Below, piece after piece: positions 16,656 through 24,449 of a stretch of DNA of 64,000 nt. Position 1 is the stretch's first letter. Each line of letters opens with the position of its first letter. Under the pieces are notes generated by a model, which was not told the origin of the DNA, did not search any database, and saw only the letters and a program-made list of their open reading frames with translations. The translations under genes were made by a program, and so were the position numbers. Source of the stretch: Flavivirga abyssicola (lineage in GTDB: Bacteria > Bacteroidota > Bacteroidia > Flavobacteriales > Flavobacteriaceae); NCBI RefSeq assembly GCF_030540775.2, contig NZ_CP141266.1:1785001-1849000 (forward strand), written 5' to 3'.

Positions 16656-17027
16656 TTACCGCAAGTAAGCAAAAGACTGTGGTGGATTCAACCCGAAATT
16701 TTGCTTTATGCATAATTCAGTTTTATATTTTTTTGGATTTTTAACTTCAATTGCATATCCATTTTCTTTACCATTGAAATACTGCATATAATAATCTTCA
16801 GTAATACCAGAAAATTTAGAAGTTTGATTCCATAATGATTCTAATTCTTCGTGAAAAATTCTATCAATTTCAAATTCGCCTATTACTTTACTTATTGGTG
16901 CGGATGCATAAACAACTACTTTTTTAACCTTTTTATTTTTAAATAAGGTTCTTCGAAATTCAAACTTCTTAGTTCCATTAAATATCTTGTTTGCAAATTC
17001 TGGTTTAATCGATAATATAACTTTCAT
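16656..17027 (-). CDS. ASCH/PUA-like domain protein
   Basis: 123 aa single-domain protein. The start MKVILSIKPEFANKIFNGTK followed by FEFRRTLFK is the hallmark of small ASCH-like PUA folds, with the RR pair near residues 25-26. VVVYASAPISKVIGEFEID forms the core strands. ASCH domains are thought to bind RNA or modified nucleotides; enzymatic examples exist but no mechanism can be read here. The start codon at 17027 overlaps the end of the PIN-GNAT gene by 23 bases, so the two are translationally coupled. Confidence 0.82.
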   Translation of the reverse strand: MKVILSIKPEFANKIFNGTKKFEFRRTLFKNKKVKKVVVYASAPISKVIGEFEIDRIFHEELESLWNQTSKFSGITEDYYMQYFNGKENGYAIEVKNPKKYKTELCIKQNFGLNPPQSFAYLR

Positions 17028-18507
17028 TAGCTCTTGCTTCTTTTAATATTTGTTCAAACTTTGCATCACTTATTGATTCGAAACCTCGTGGTGCGTTTTG
17101 TATAATGTTTAAATCCCTCAATTTCTTTAAGTTAACTTTTGGCATAGGGAATGAGTCAATGTATAAAAAATTTACGATAAACGGTCTATTATTTTTATTC
17201 CAATTCCAATATTTTTTTAGTTCTGTATTATCGAAGACACTTCTTTTACGACAGAGTTCTATAAAGTGGTTTTCATCTTGAATATTAGTTACTATATTCT
17301 CTACGACTCCAATAGTTGAGACAACACCAGCGTAATGTCCTCCTGTTCTATAAAAAAGCACTAAATCTCCACTGTTTAAATTTCTGTTGTAAGAACGTGA
17401 TATGTAAACCTTTTTAATTGCATTTCTATAAGGTTCATTTTCGGTAAAATCCTGTGGTGATTCATTATTTAGAATTGAATCAGGAAATAGTTCAGTATGA
17501 TATTCAGGGTAAATTGGAACAATCCATTTAAGCGTATTTTTGGATACAGCAGGAAAGGATAATTTGGGTTGTTGAAGATTTGGTGTTGGTTTACATTCTC
17601 TAACAAAAACTTGTTCAATACCATTTTCTGTTGTTTTAGCTCCCCAATGTTTAAATCCCCAATCTTCGAGTAGATAAATAAGTCTTAATTGTTCATCCCT
17701 TTTATCAAATATTGTTACATAAATTTCTTCTACATCATATTGTAGAGCATTGTCAAATATTACTTTTAGAAATCTTTCACCTAATTTATATCCTGTAGAA
17801 ATTACCTTAAAAGTTCCAATTTTAAGTCTTTTCTTTTGGGGAAATGAAGGTTCAATGTCATTGTAAATTTCATTTATATCTTCTTGTTTTAAATATAAAA
17901 ACGCTTTTACGTCTCCATCTGTTACACAGACATAAGAAATGTTGTCAGCTTTTCTATTAAACCAATCTTCAAATTCGTTGTAGTCCTGTTTGAAGGAATC
18001 AAAAAAGACATCATTAATATTGATGTTCCCAAAGTATTCTTTCTTAACTGCTAATACTTGATAATTTTTTAATTCAGGATTTTCGGCTATACATTTTTCT
18101 AAGAAAGTATCGATTTTGAAAACTTTCTCTGAACAATTCAAGAAGTTAGCTTTTCTATGAATCCCTCTGTCTTCGGTTATTAAATAGTCAACACGATTAT
18201 TGTAGACTTCTTTTACAATATTTGTATCTATAAAATCGTTTCGTGAATTGTCCGTTTGTCGAATTTGAGTTATTAATTGGTCATCGGCTGATTCAGTTTT
18301 TAATAGATTGTAGTTAGCAATCTTTATTTTCATTGTCTTAACCACATTCTCGTCTTGATGACAAGAAATTTCTTCAATCGAAAGTGGATGAACGCATTTA
18401 TCGAATTTTAATCTATCAAGCCAGTTGAAAAGTAGTCCAATATCTTCGTTTATAACACGATTTGCTTCACGATGAATGATTATGTTAGTGTCAATTAGTA
18501 TTCTCAT
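17005..18507 (-). CDS. PIN nuclease - GNAT acetyltransferase - PUA-like fusion protein
   Basis: 500 aa with three regions. Residues 1-150 look like a PIN ribonuclease: MRILIDTNIIIHRE with Asp6, then DFIDTNIVKE and DYLITEDRGI supplying the later acidic residues. Residues ~150-310 look like a GNAT acetyltransferase: IGTFKVISTGYKLGERFLK (acetyl-CoA-binding strand-loop-helix) and RLIYLLEDWGFKHWG. Residues ~320-490 look like an EVE/ASCH PUA-like domain: NSGDLVLFYRTGGHYAGVVS. It overlaps the kinase gene upstream by 17 bases and the ASCH gene downstream by 23 bases, so the three form one tightly coupled operon. The combination of RNA cleavage, acylation and modified-nucleotide-reader folds suggests an RNA- or stress-directed effector, possibly defence or toxin-antitoxin, but no such function is proven for it. 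Confidence 0.8.
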   Translation of the reverse strand: MRILIDTNIIIHREANRVINEDIGLLFNWLDRLKFDKCVHPLSIEEISCHQDENVVKTMKIKIANYNLLKTESADDQLITQIRQTDNSRNDFIDTNIVKEVYNNRVDYLITEDRGIHRKANFLNCSEKVFKIDTFLEKCIAENPELKNYQVLAVKKEYFGNININDVFFDSFKQDYNEFEDWFNRKADNISYVCVTDGDVKAFLYLKQEDINEIYNDIEPSFPQKKRLKIGTFKVISTGYKLGERFLKVIFDNALQYDVEEIYVTIFDKRDEQLRLIYLLEDWGFKHWGAKTTENGIEQVFVRECKPTPNLQQPKLSFPAVSKNTLKWIVPIYPEYHTELFPDSILNNESPQDFTENEPYRNAIKKVYISRSYNRNLNSGDLVLFYRTGGHYAGVVSTIGVVENIVTNIQDENHFIELCRKRSVFDNTELKKYWNWNKNNRPFIVNFLYIDSFPMPKVNLKKLRDLNIIQNAPRGFESISDAKFEQILKEARANESYIID

Positions 18508-19027
18508 AATTTTTTAAATATTCAAATATTGAACTTGTGTCTCCGTCAATAACTGTAATCAAAGGGATATCTAATTTCTTTGAAATATAGTTAGCGTGTT
18601 CAACTTCCATTTTTTGCATTTTTTTGAGAACACTTAATTTGTATATAGAATTATCTCTTTGTTTTAATCTTTCAAAGATTATTTTAGGCTCGCAGGTCAA
18701 TATTATAATTGATTCTGGTTGAATCCCAAAGAAAGTAGATTCATCGATTTTTTCGGGTTCGTCATTTGAGTTTAATAAAGTAAAATGCCCGTCAAGTAAA
18801 TACTGTTTATTCGGTTCAATTATTCTATTTAGGTTGTTTAATAATCTATTTTGAGTCGTAGTGAAATTTTGAACTTTTTTATTTTTCGAATCACTTATCT
18901 CATTCCATTTGAGAACTTGACTTGCTGACAAGTGTTCAAAATTGAATTTTTGTACTAATTCTTTACAAATAGTTCCTTTTCCAACTGCGTGAATTCCTCC
19001 GACAAATATTATTTTCCCATTATTCAT
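18491..19027 (-). CDS. P-loop nucleotide kinase-like protein (AAA/adenylate-kinase type)
   Basis: 178 aa. Walker A motif GGIHAVGKGT at residues 10-19, a DGHF segment in place of the classical Walker B (LLDGHFTLL), and a lid-like Arg segment FERLKQRDNSIYKLS. It resembles archaeal-type adenylate/nucleotide kinases and the small ATP-binding kinases that accompany toxin-like genes; the substrate is unknown. First gene of the kinase/PIN-GNAT-PUA/ASCH operon. Its ATG follows 77 bases behind the TATATTTA element of the conserved leader module at 19067-19142. Confidence 0.82.
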   Translation of the reverse strand: MNNGKIIFVGGIHAVGKGTICKELVQKFNFEHLSASQVLKWNEISDSKNKKVQNFTTTQNRLLNNLNRIIEPNKQYLLDGHFTLLNSNDEPEKIDESTFFGIQPESIIILTCEPKIIFERLKQRDNSIYKLSVLKKMQKMEVEHANYISKKLDIPLITVIDGDTSSIFEYLKNYENTN

Positions 19028-19066
19028 AGCGTTGGTTTAGTATATTGGACAGCAATAGTATAAATG

Positions 19067-19142
19067 CTCTTCTTTATGGCGTTTATTTTTTCTTGTACCT
19101 GTCTAAATATAAGAAGTTCATTTAACTTATTGAAAGAATTAC
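19067..19142 (-). repeat. Leader/promoter module copy 1
   Basis: Carries the shared words atggcgtttatt, ctaaatataagaag and tttaacttattga. On the minus strand it contains TATATTTA (19104-19111), close to the Bacteroidota -7 element TAnnTTTG, 77 bases before the kinase ATG. Copies 2 and 3 are at 22742-22953 and 25963-26169. Confidence 0.65.
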
Positions 19143-19155
19143 CTCATGATTAATT

Positions 19156-19535
19156 CCGCTCCCGCCAGTTTGCAACTGGTGGCGAGAAACAGATAATTAT
19201 CTTATTTATTTTTTCTTACTCTTAATATCAGTCAATGTTGGTATATGATTAATACAACTAAAAATATAAAAGGGGTGGTACTTTCATTTAACGACAGTTT
19301 ACAACAGGTTGCATAAAACAATAACCATTATTTTACTCTTATCTCCACAAGTTAAAAACTTGCGGTAGCAAACATATTATTCCCTGGCGGGAACAAATTT
19401 CTATCAAAAAAAGCAATCTTAATTACGGATTTCTGTAATGGCAGCTAATAATTGTATAAAACTTCTTTTATTATGTTTTTTATTGGTTTTCCCGGTAATG
19501 TTTACCGCCACTAGTTTTTAAACTAGCGGTAGTGG
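19156..19535. mobile_element. MITE-like element R, long copy 1
   Basis: Begins ccgctcccgccag followed by a small hairpin (cgccagttt-gcaactggtggcg) and ends ctagcggtagtgg after a hairpin (actagttt-ttaaactag). The ends are inverted copies of CCGCT(C/A)CCGC(C/T)AG. The 380-base body contains a nested end-like hairpin caagttaaaaacttg near 19350 and no ORF. It is about nine-tenths identical to the copy at 22956-23338. Confidence 0.7.
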
Positions 19536-19590
19536 GGATTTTCGTAAGTAGGCTTGTACTAGCAATTAATTTTATACGGTGTTGTAGCCA
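19536..19590 (-). repeat. attC-like arm after the 155-aa gene
   Basis: ggattttcgtaag, then tactagcaattaattttata, then gttgtagcca next to the stop codon. The 20-base word matches tactagcaatgaattataca at 24148-24167 in another unit. The end gttgtagcca is repeated inverted (tggctacaac, 20078-20087) in front of the same gene, so the gene is bracketed by 10-base inverted repeats. Confidence 0.55.
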
Positions 19591-19594
19591 GTTT

Positions 19595-20062
19595 TTATTT
19601 CTTTTTTTCTTCTAATATTAGAATCTGATATTTAATTTCCACATTGTCTCCATCTCCATCGAAAATTCTTTTTTGACACCAAGCCAATGGAAATAAAGTT
19701 CCTCCATTCCAGTAAAAAGGAAAGGCATTATTTCCAAAATCGGGATGATTTCTTTCAATTCTTCCTTTTCCGTGATTTTTTTCTATTACGTCGATTATGT
19801 AAAACCCAAACATATATGCGAGTCCATTTAAACCATCATCGCTTTTCGATATTTTATATTCTTCGTGTAATTCAGAGAGTATCTTTTCCACGTTTTTAAT
19901 TGATTCGTCCGAAAAGTCAAGTTTAATTTGGTATTCTTTTCCAACTTCAATTGCGTGATGGATAAGTTCTTTTTTGATCTCTAATAATTCAGGACTTGTT
20001 GTTTGGGAATTCATATTCAGTGAAAAAAATGTGAAAAATGTAAAGAATAATATTTTTTTCAT
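19595..20062 (-). CDS. Secreted hypothetical protein, 155 aa (cassette-like unit)
   Basis: No family recognised with confidence. Signal peptide MKKILFFTFFTFFSLNMNSQ, then a helical region (PELLEIKKELIHHAIEVGKE) and a more conserved-looking C-terminal half with HGKGRIERNHPDFG and WNGGTLFPLAWCQKRIFDG. The latter resembles DUF3806-type or immunity-like small proteins in pattern only. It stands alone as a single-gene unit: 10-base inverted repeats lie directly outside its start and stop, and the spacer on its upstream side (20063-20282) is a complete imperfect palindrome. Confidence 0.7.
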   Translation of the reverse strand: MKKILFFTFFTFFSLNMNSQTTSPELLEIKKELIHHAIEVGKEYQIKLDFSDESIKNVEKILSELHEEYKISKSDDGLNGLAYMFGFYIIDVIEKNHGKGRIERNHPDFGNNAFPFYWNGGTLFPLAWCQKRIFDGDGDNVEIKYQILILEEKKK

Positions 20063-20282
20063 AGGTGTTTTTCAAATTGGCTACAACGGTCTCGTATATG
20101 AAAAGTAGCGTGGAAAATAAGCTGTTACTTTTCGGATTAACACAAGCCGAATTTTTAAATTTTACTATTTATTTTTTTATTGGAAATCGTCAAATTTAAA
20201 AATTTGGTGACTTCCTAAAAATGTCCAAAACTTAGTGTAATCAAAGACTTGCGCTATTTTTTATATACATTATTGCCCACAG
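20063..20282 (-). repeat. attC-like imperfect palindrome between two units
   Basis: Fills the gap between the Asp-box gene and the 155-aa gene. The two arms carry the same word in inverted order: gtatatgaaaagtagcgtgg (20093-20112) on one side and, on the opposite strand, gtatataaaaaatagcgcaa at the other end. The centre (caaatttaaaaatttgg, near 20188) is itself palindromic. Ends are tggctacaac and ttgcccaca. The 220-base gap shows no ORF. Confidence 0.6.
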
Positions 20283-22268
20283 TTATTTCTCGCTCAATGT
20301 TTGTTTGTAAAGAAAATCAGCAACTTTGTAAATAGCATATTTTTTTTCTTTTGATACATCAGCATATAAGTCGCCTTCAGTTAGTTCATTAATCTTATGT
20401 CCTAATGCGAGCGAGTTACTCTTTATAATCAATCCGTTAAAATTAATTATCCAAGGTGTATATAGATAGTTCGGTTTATCGTCTGAATTCTCGATAGTTA
20501 AAATATCTCCATTTTTAAATTCAATGGTTATTTTTCTCCAATCAGTTGTCGTACTCCAATTTCCATATCCAGTATTAAACACTTCATTAACTATAGAGTC
20601 TGGAATTGTCTCAAATCGGTCAGCAACGTTTTTATAAAATTCAAAATCTGTATTTTCCCCTGGGAATGAATAATAATTATCAAATTCAAATCGGTTATAT
20701 CCGTTTTTCTTAATTTTTTGTTCTTCTTTGTCAATGAAGTTTTTGAAATTTTCTAAATCCTTTTTAGAAATTTCTAAATCGTTTATGCTGAGTTTTTTGA
20801 AACGAGAATTGTCAATTTCACTCACTATTTCATTTAGTATTTGTGGATTTATTTCTTTATCCATTTTTGACAAAAATTGCTTTCCTTTTGCGGTTAATTT
20901 AAAGTAGCCTTTTTTCAATTGGTACTCTCTAAATTGTTTATCACTATGAAAACAACCTTGACTACCTATTTCGATTGAAAATTTATTAATATTATTTTTC
21001 GATAGATTAAATAGTGATTTTGGAAGTTCGTATTCAATTGTTTTTTGTTCGTCAATATCAACAATCATTCTTTGGTCTAAATGATTGTCAGCCACTACAA
21101 TTTGGTTATTGAAAATAACTGCATTTGAAACATTGATAGGTAATTCCATAAATCGATACCATTCTGTATTTTGTTTATCAAATCTTAAAACAGTATTTCC
21201 ATCAAAGCCAATTTCTTCATTTTTGAAATTTACCTTTAAATAAGGTTCTCTAATTGGAACTTCATTTGTCATAAGTTTTGAAACAATAAAATCGTTTTGG
21301 TTGATTTTATAGATTTCACCGTAAATAAAAGCGAAAAGGCTTTTGTTTTTTGCTTTAACAGCCACTGGTAGACTTTTCAATTGTTTATCGGATTTCCAAA
21401 TAGAAACGAAACTTGAATCTCTAAAGTCAATTTTTAAATCTGTGTCAATTAAATAAATAGAATCATCAGGTGTAGTTTCAAAGTCAGCAATATTTGGTAA
21501 TTCTATCCAATTTATGTCATCATTTTTGGTATAGAAAATGTTTCCTTGTTGATTGATAATATAATAGTCTCCAAAAACTCTTATTTTTCTTATATCAGGT
21601 CTATGTTCTTTAGAAAGCCTCTTATATTTTTTTTGGTCTAAAGGTGTTGCCAATCTTTCCCAAGTTATACAATTGTCAGTCGTTTTATACAGAACGTTCC
21701 AAAAAGAACCAAATAAGCCTGTTTTTTCATCCTTAGCAAAATGAATTGTCGCAAATCTTAATGCGTTTTCATTTCCTGCTTTATCAAAACTTTTCCAAGT
21801 TTCCCCTTTATTTTCAGTATAGTAAATAAGTTGAGAATTTCCACTCATCCAAGCTTTTCCATTATCGTTAATGTAAGCAGCATCAATCCAACTACTTTTA
21901 CCGAATTTTACTTTATCCCAAGTTATTCCTTTATCAGTTGAACGAAAAACAAAGTCTTGTTTTCCTCCTTCTTGTATAAATCCTGAAATCATTAGGGTAT
22001 TTTCATCGAAAAAGTTTATTCTTTCAAAGGTTTTCCCTGAACTAATATTGTAAGGGTCAAAAGAACCAAAAGGACCTATATGCCAAAGCTCACCAATTTT
22101 ATCAGTGTAATATGTGTTGCCCGCTTTCGTAGCAATCCAAATCCTCTCTGAAGGTGATACACCTATTTCAGAAACCCCTCCACTAATCGGAAGATTTGCT
22201 AAATAGCTATCTTGACTGAAGATTGATAGTGGTAAAATAAATATTATTAATAAAAGTAATTTTCTCAT
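20283..22268 (-). CDS. Secreted Asp-box (BNR/sialidase-type) beta-propeller protein
   Basis: 661 aa from the ATG at 22268 (MRKLLLLIIFILPLSIFS, a signal peptide); the upstream in-frame ATG at 22286 only adds six polar residues. At least three Asp boxes S/T-x-D-x-G-x-T-W are visible: STDKGITW, TENKGETW, TTDNCITW. They indicate a Ycf48/BNR-like propeller over the first ~450 residues. The C-terminal ~200 residues (from about FSIEIGSQGCFHS on) are helical and charged and match nothing I know. No catalytic sialidase residues are evident, so a binding or assembly role is likelier than glycosidase activity. It is a single-gene unit of the array. Confidence 0.75.
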   Translation of the reverse strand: MRKLLLLIIFILPLSIFSQDSYLANLPISGGVSEIGVSPSERIWIATKAGNTYYTDKIGELWHIGPFGSFDPYNISSGKTFERINFFDENTLMISGFIQEGGKQDFVFRSTDKGITWDKVKFGKSSWIDAAYINDNGKAWMSGNSQLIYYTENKGETWKSFDKAGNENALRFATIHFAKDEKTGLFGSFWNVLYKTTDNCITWERLATPLDQKKYKRLSKEHRPDIRKIRVFGDYYIINQQGNIFYTKNDDINWIELPNIADFETTPDDSIYLIDTDLKIDFRDSSFVSIWKSDKQLKSLPVAVKAKNKSLFAFIYGEIYKINQNDFIVSKLMTNEVPIREPYLKVNFKNEEIGFDGNTVLRFDKQNTEWYRFMELPINVSNAVIFNNQIVVADNHLDQRMIVDIDEQKTIEYELPKSLFNLSKNNINKFSIEIGSQGCFHSDKQFREYQLKKGYFKLTAKGKQFLSKMDKEINPQILNEIVSEIDNSRFKKLSINDLEISKKDLENFKNFIDKEEQKIKKNGYNRFEFDNYYSFPGENTDFEFYKNVADRFETIPDSIVNEVFNTGYGNWSTTTDWRKITIEFKNGDILTIENSDDKPNYLYTPWIINFNGLIIKSNSLALGHKINELTEGDLYADVSKEKKYAIYKVADFLYKQTLSEK

Positions 22269-22374
22269 TGTTTCATTCGTTTGCACGAAGCTAATTCAGT
22301 CTGTTCTATTTTAAAATTTAGATTTAGTAAACTATGCTTTTCAGTTAGTTAACCATTCAGATAATTGTGTTACC

Positions 22375-22488
22375 CCGCTCCCGCCAGTTTGCAACTGGTG
22401 GTACGAAACAAATAACCATATTATTTATTTTTTTCTTACTCCCACCATTAGTCTTTACCGCCACTAGTTTTTAAACTAGCGGTAGCGG
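22375..22488. mobile_element. MITE-like element R, short copy 2
   Basis: 114 bases. Left end ccgctcccgccagtttgcaa and right end ccactagtttttaaactagc then ggtagcgg, the clearest pair of inverted termini. Between them lies only an A/T-rich stretch shared with all copies (ttatttttttcttact). The right end has entered the reading frame of the small membrane ORF that starts at 22570. Confidence 0.75.
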
Positions 22489-22570
22489 AGGTAATATTTC
22501 CTTTCAGAGCAAAACCAATTAGAATTATTACTCCGAAAATTAAAATTCCATATTTAGTTATTTTTTTCAT
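22448..22570 (-). pseudogene. Small membrane-protein gene cut by element R
   Basis: Starts MKKITKYGILIFGV, one hydrophobic segment (GILIFGVIILIGFAL), then KGN, after which the frame reads through the terminal hairpin of element R (SATASLKTSGGKD) to a stop at 22448. The last ~15 residues are therefore encoded by the repeat, which implies that the native 3' part was removed or displaced by the insertion. Its start overlaps the preceding 54-aa gene by 17 bases. Confidence 0.5.
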
Positions 22571-22718
22571 TTTTCCGTCTCTTCTTGACTTCTTTTTTTA
22601 ACTCACTTTTGCGAACCCATTCTCTTAATTCAGAATTCGGGTCTTCAGCCTGTTCATCCAATTCCTTTTTGGTTAAACCCTTAAAGTTCTTTTTCGTAAT
22701 ATGAATGCTTCTCGACAT
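22554..22718 (-). CDS. Small basic protein, 54 aa (cassette-like unit)
   Basis: Reads MSRSIHITKKNFKGLTKKEL and continues with LDEQAEDPNSELREW and a Lys/Arg-rich end. It is highly charged and helical. I recall similar short proteins in other flavobacteria but no assigned function. It has a clean ATG at 22718, 66 bases behind the TATATTTA element of leader module copy 2, and overlaps a downstream ORF by 17 bases. This is what one expects of a real two-gene unit rather than a chance frame. Confidence 0.6.
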   Translation of the reverse strand: MSRSIHITKKNFKGLTKKELDEQAEDPNSELREWVRKSELKKEVKKRRKNEKNN

Positions 22719-22741
22719 TTCTTAAATTGTTTACAACAATT

Positions 22742-22953
22742 ATATAAACGCACTTTATGGCGTTTATTTCTCTTACATCTGCCTAAATATAAGAAGTTTA
22801 TTTAATTTATTGACAGACTAACCTTATAATGCAGAATTATAAGGTTAGTAAGTCTTTTTATTAAGGTTGCGACGTTTTGAAGTTATGAGATTGAAGTGTA
22901 AATTTTTTTGTAAAGGTTCTGTTTAAGAGATTCTTCACTACGTTCAGAATGAC
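22742..22953 (-). repeat. Leader/promoter module copy 2 (long form)
   Basis: Shares tatggcgtttatttctctta, taaatataagaagtttattt and taaggttgcgacgttttgaa with copy 3 at 25963-26169, over ~210 bases at roughly nine-tenths identity. On the minus strand it has TATATTTA at 22784-22791. It contains a hairpin accttataa...ttataaggt and ends in the dispersed word gattcttcactacgttcaga. No ORF was seen in 22719-23390. Confidence 0.7.
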
Positions 22954-22955
22954 CC

Positions 22956-23338
22956 CCGCTCCTGCAGTTTGCAACTGGTAGCGAGAAACAGATAATTATC
23001 TTATTTATTTTTTTCTTACTCTTAATATCAACCAATGTTGGTATATAATTAATACAATTAAAAATATAACAGGGGTGGTGCTTTCATTTAACGACAGTTT
23101 ACAACTGGTCGCATAAAGCAATAACCATTATTCTTACTCTTATCTCCACAAGTTAAAAACTTGCGGTAGCAAACATATTATTCCCTGGTGGGAACAAATT
23201 TCTATCAAAAAAATCAATCTTAATTACGGATTTCTGTAATGGCATTTAATAATTGTATAAAACTTCTTTTATTGTGTTTTTTTATTGGTTTTGCCGGTAA
23301 TCTTTACTGCTACTAGTTTTTAAACTTGCAACTACCAT
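22956..23338. mobile_element. MITE-like element R, long copy 3
   Basis: Starts ccgctcctgcagtttgcaac and ends in a decayed right hairpin (tactagtttttaaacttgca). Its body follows copy 1 base by base over long stretches (aggggtggt, tttcatttaacgacagttta, attacggatttctgtaatgg). No ORF. Confidence 0.65.
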
Positions 23339-23390
23339 GGGTTAAGCTCAAAATTGAGCAATTATTTTTATACATTGTTTGCATACGTTT
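23339..23390 (-). repeat. attC-like arm after the 216-aa gene
   Basis: tgagcaattatttttataca followed by ttgtttgcatacg beside the stop codon, matching the arm at 19557-19590 in word order (agcaatt, tttata, gttg-). The inverted partner gtatgccaacgtgtttgtgt lies at the start of the same gene (24044-24063). Confidence 0.5.
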
Positions 23391-24041
23391 TTATTTCAAT
23401 TCAGTTATTTCAATATTATAAGTTTTTTTATGAAATCCAGTCAAAATTATTTTTCCGTTCAATTTATTCCTAATTATTAATGGAATATCCATTTCCATAA
23501 AAAGTATGTCAAATCCATTCTCGTTAATTCGTTCCCATTTAGTTCCAGGGTTTCTTGTTTTGTTAGAACTTTTAATTAATAGAGAGTCATTTATAAAATT
23601 CAGAGTGTCATTATATTTTTTTGATTTCACTAAATAGCGTTTTCCTATTAGCTTTGTATTTCTAGATTTGCTTTTTAATGTATCGTTCAGTTTTTTAAAT
23701 ACAGAATTGTTAGAACCATCTACTCCTTTAATAATCAAACTGTCATTATTTAATAATTCAACAACATTTGTATTTTCATTATCGGAATTATAAGTGATTT
23801 TCTTCCAATTATAGCTATAAGTTCCTTTTTCAAAGTCTTTTTCGGCACGATAGTCAAATTTGAAGCTCTTAGTGAAGTAATTATCGTTTTTGAAAGTGAC
23901 GAAGCTTCGAATCGGAAAATTCATTGAAGATTCAACATTTTCTGAATATGAATATGCTCCAATCCAAGTTCCTTCTAATTGTTTGTTAGAATTACAGGAT
24001 AGAATTAAACCTAAAATTAATATGTAGATAGTTTTTCTCAA
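23391..24041 (-). CDS. Lipoprotein, 216 aa, lipocalin-like N-terminus (cassette-like unit)
   Basis: Start codon TTG. Signal MRKTIYILILGLILSC with the lipobox Cys16, then LEGTWIGAYSY, the G-x-W opening of lipocalin-like or DUF4923-type beta barrels, followed by predicted beta strands (RSFVTFKNDNYFTKSF; KGTYSYNWKKITY). The second half (LIGKRYLVKSKKY; GTKWERINENGFDILFME) may be a repeat of the same fold. Function unknown; probably a surface or periplasmic lipoprotein. Both ends are bracketed by inverted attC-like words. Confidence 0.7.
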   Translation of the reverse strand: MRKTIYILILGLILSCNSNKQLEGTWIGAYSYSENVESSMNFPIRSFVTFKNDNYFTKSFKFDYRAEKDFEKGTYSYNWKKITYNSDNENTNVVELLNNDSLIIKGVDGSNNSVFKKLNDTLKSKSRNTKLIGKRYLVKSKKYNDTLNFINDSLLIKSSNKTRNPGTKWERINENGFDILFMEMDIPLIIRNKLNGKIILTGFHKKTYNIEITELK

Positions 24042-24187
24042 ATGTATGCCAACGTGTTTGTGTATGATTTCGTTGCTTGCTTCAGCAACTAATTTAGCAA
24101 ATACATACCGAATAGAAAATCCGCGAGGATTTTCTTAAGTAAGCGAATACTAGCAATGAATTATACACGACTTTGTTAAGGCACAGT
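24042..24187 (-). repeat. Complete attC-like palindrome
   Basis: The best-preserved spacer. The arms align as inverted copies, gtgtatgatttcgttgct (24059-24076) against gtgtataattcattgct on the opposite strand near 24151-24167, around a perfect central hairpin gaaaatccgcgaggattttc (24115-24134). Outer ends are ttggcata-like beside the gene start and ttaaggcaca beside the next stop. This is the layout of integron attC sites, but longer. Confidence 0.6.
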
Positions 24188-24298
24188 TTAATTTTCCATA
24201 GCTTTTGCTACAAGTTCGTGAATTTCATTTTCGGTTTTCTGACCAAGATTTTGAATCTCGGTAAATTTTAATTTCATTATATCTCCAAAAGTGTTTAC
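24188..24298 (-). pseudogene. 3' remnant of a gene interrupted by element R
   Basis: A frame open from inside element R reads VNTFGDIMKLKFTEIQNLG and then KTENEIHELVAKAMEN before TAA at 24188. An internal ATG at 24277 would give only 29 aa. The charged, well-formed helix directly before an intact attC-like spacer looks like the C-terminus of a lost cassette gene. Its 5' part is gone, replaced by element R at 24300. Confidence 0.45.
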
Positions 24299-24421
24299 CC
24301 CGCCCCCGCTACCACCAGTTTGCGACTGGTGATACGAAACAAATAACCATATTACTTATTTTTTTCTTACTCTTGCTGGGTAATCTTTATCGCCACTAGT
24401 TTTTAAAAACTAGCGATAGCT
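24299..24421. mobile_element. MITE-like element R, short copy 4
   Basis: Left part cgctaccaccagtttgcgac, shared body aaataaccatattacttatt, right hairpin ccactagtttttaaaaacta then gcgatagc. It lies between a broken gene and the hydrolase unit; the attC-like arm next to the hydrolase stop (gttacatatag) is cut by it. Confidence 0.65.
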
Positions 24422-24449
24422 ATGATTTTTATATCCTGTTACATATAGT

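Noticed and set aside
24188-24277. Independent 29-aa gene MKLKFTEIQ...
   Set aside because: The frame is open further upstream into element R, so a truncated longer gene is the simpler reading.
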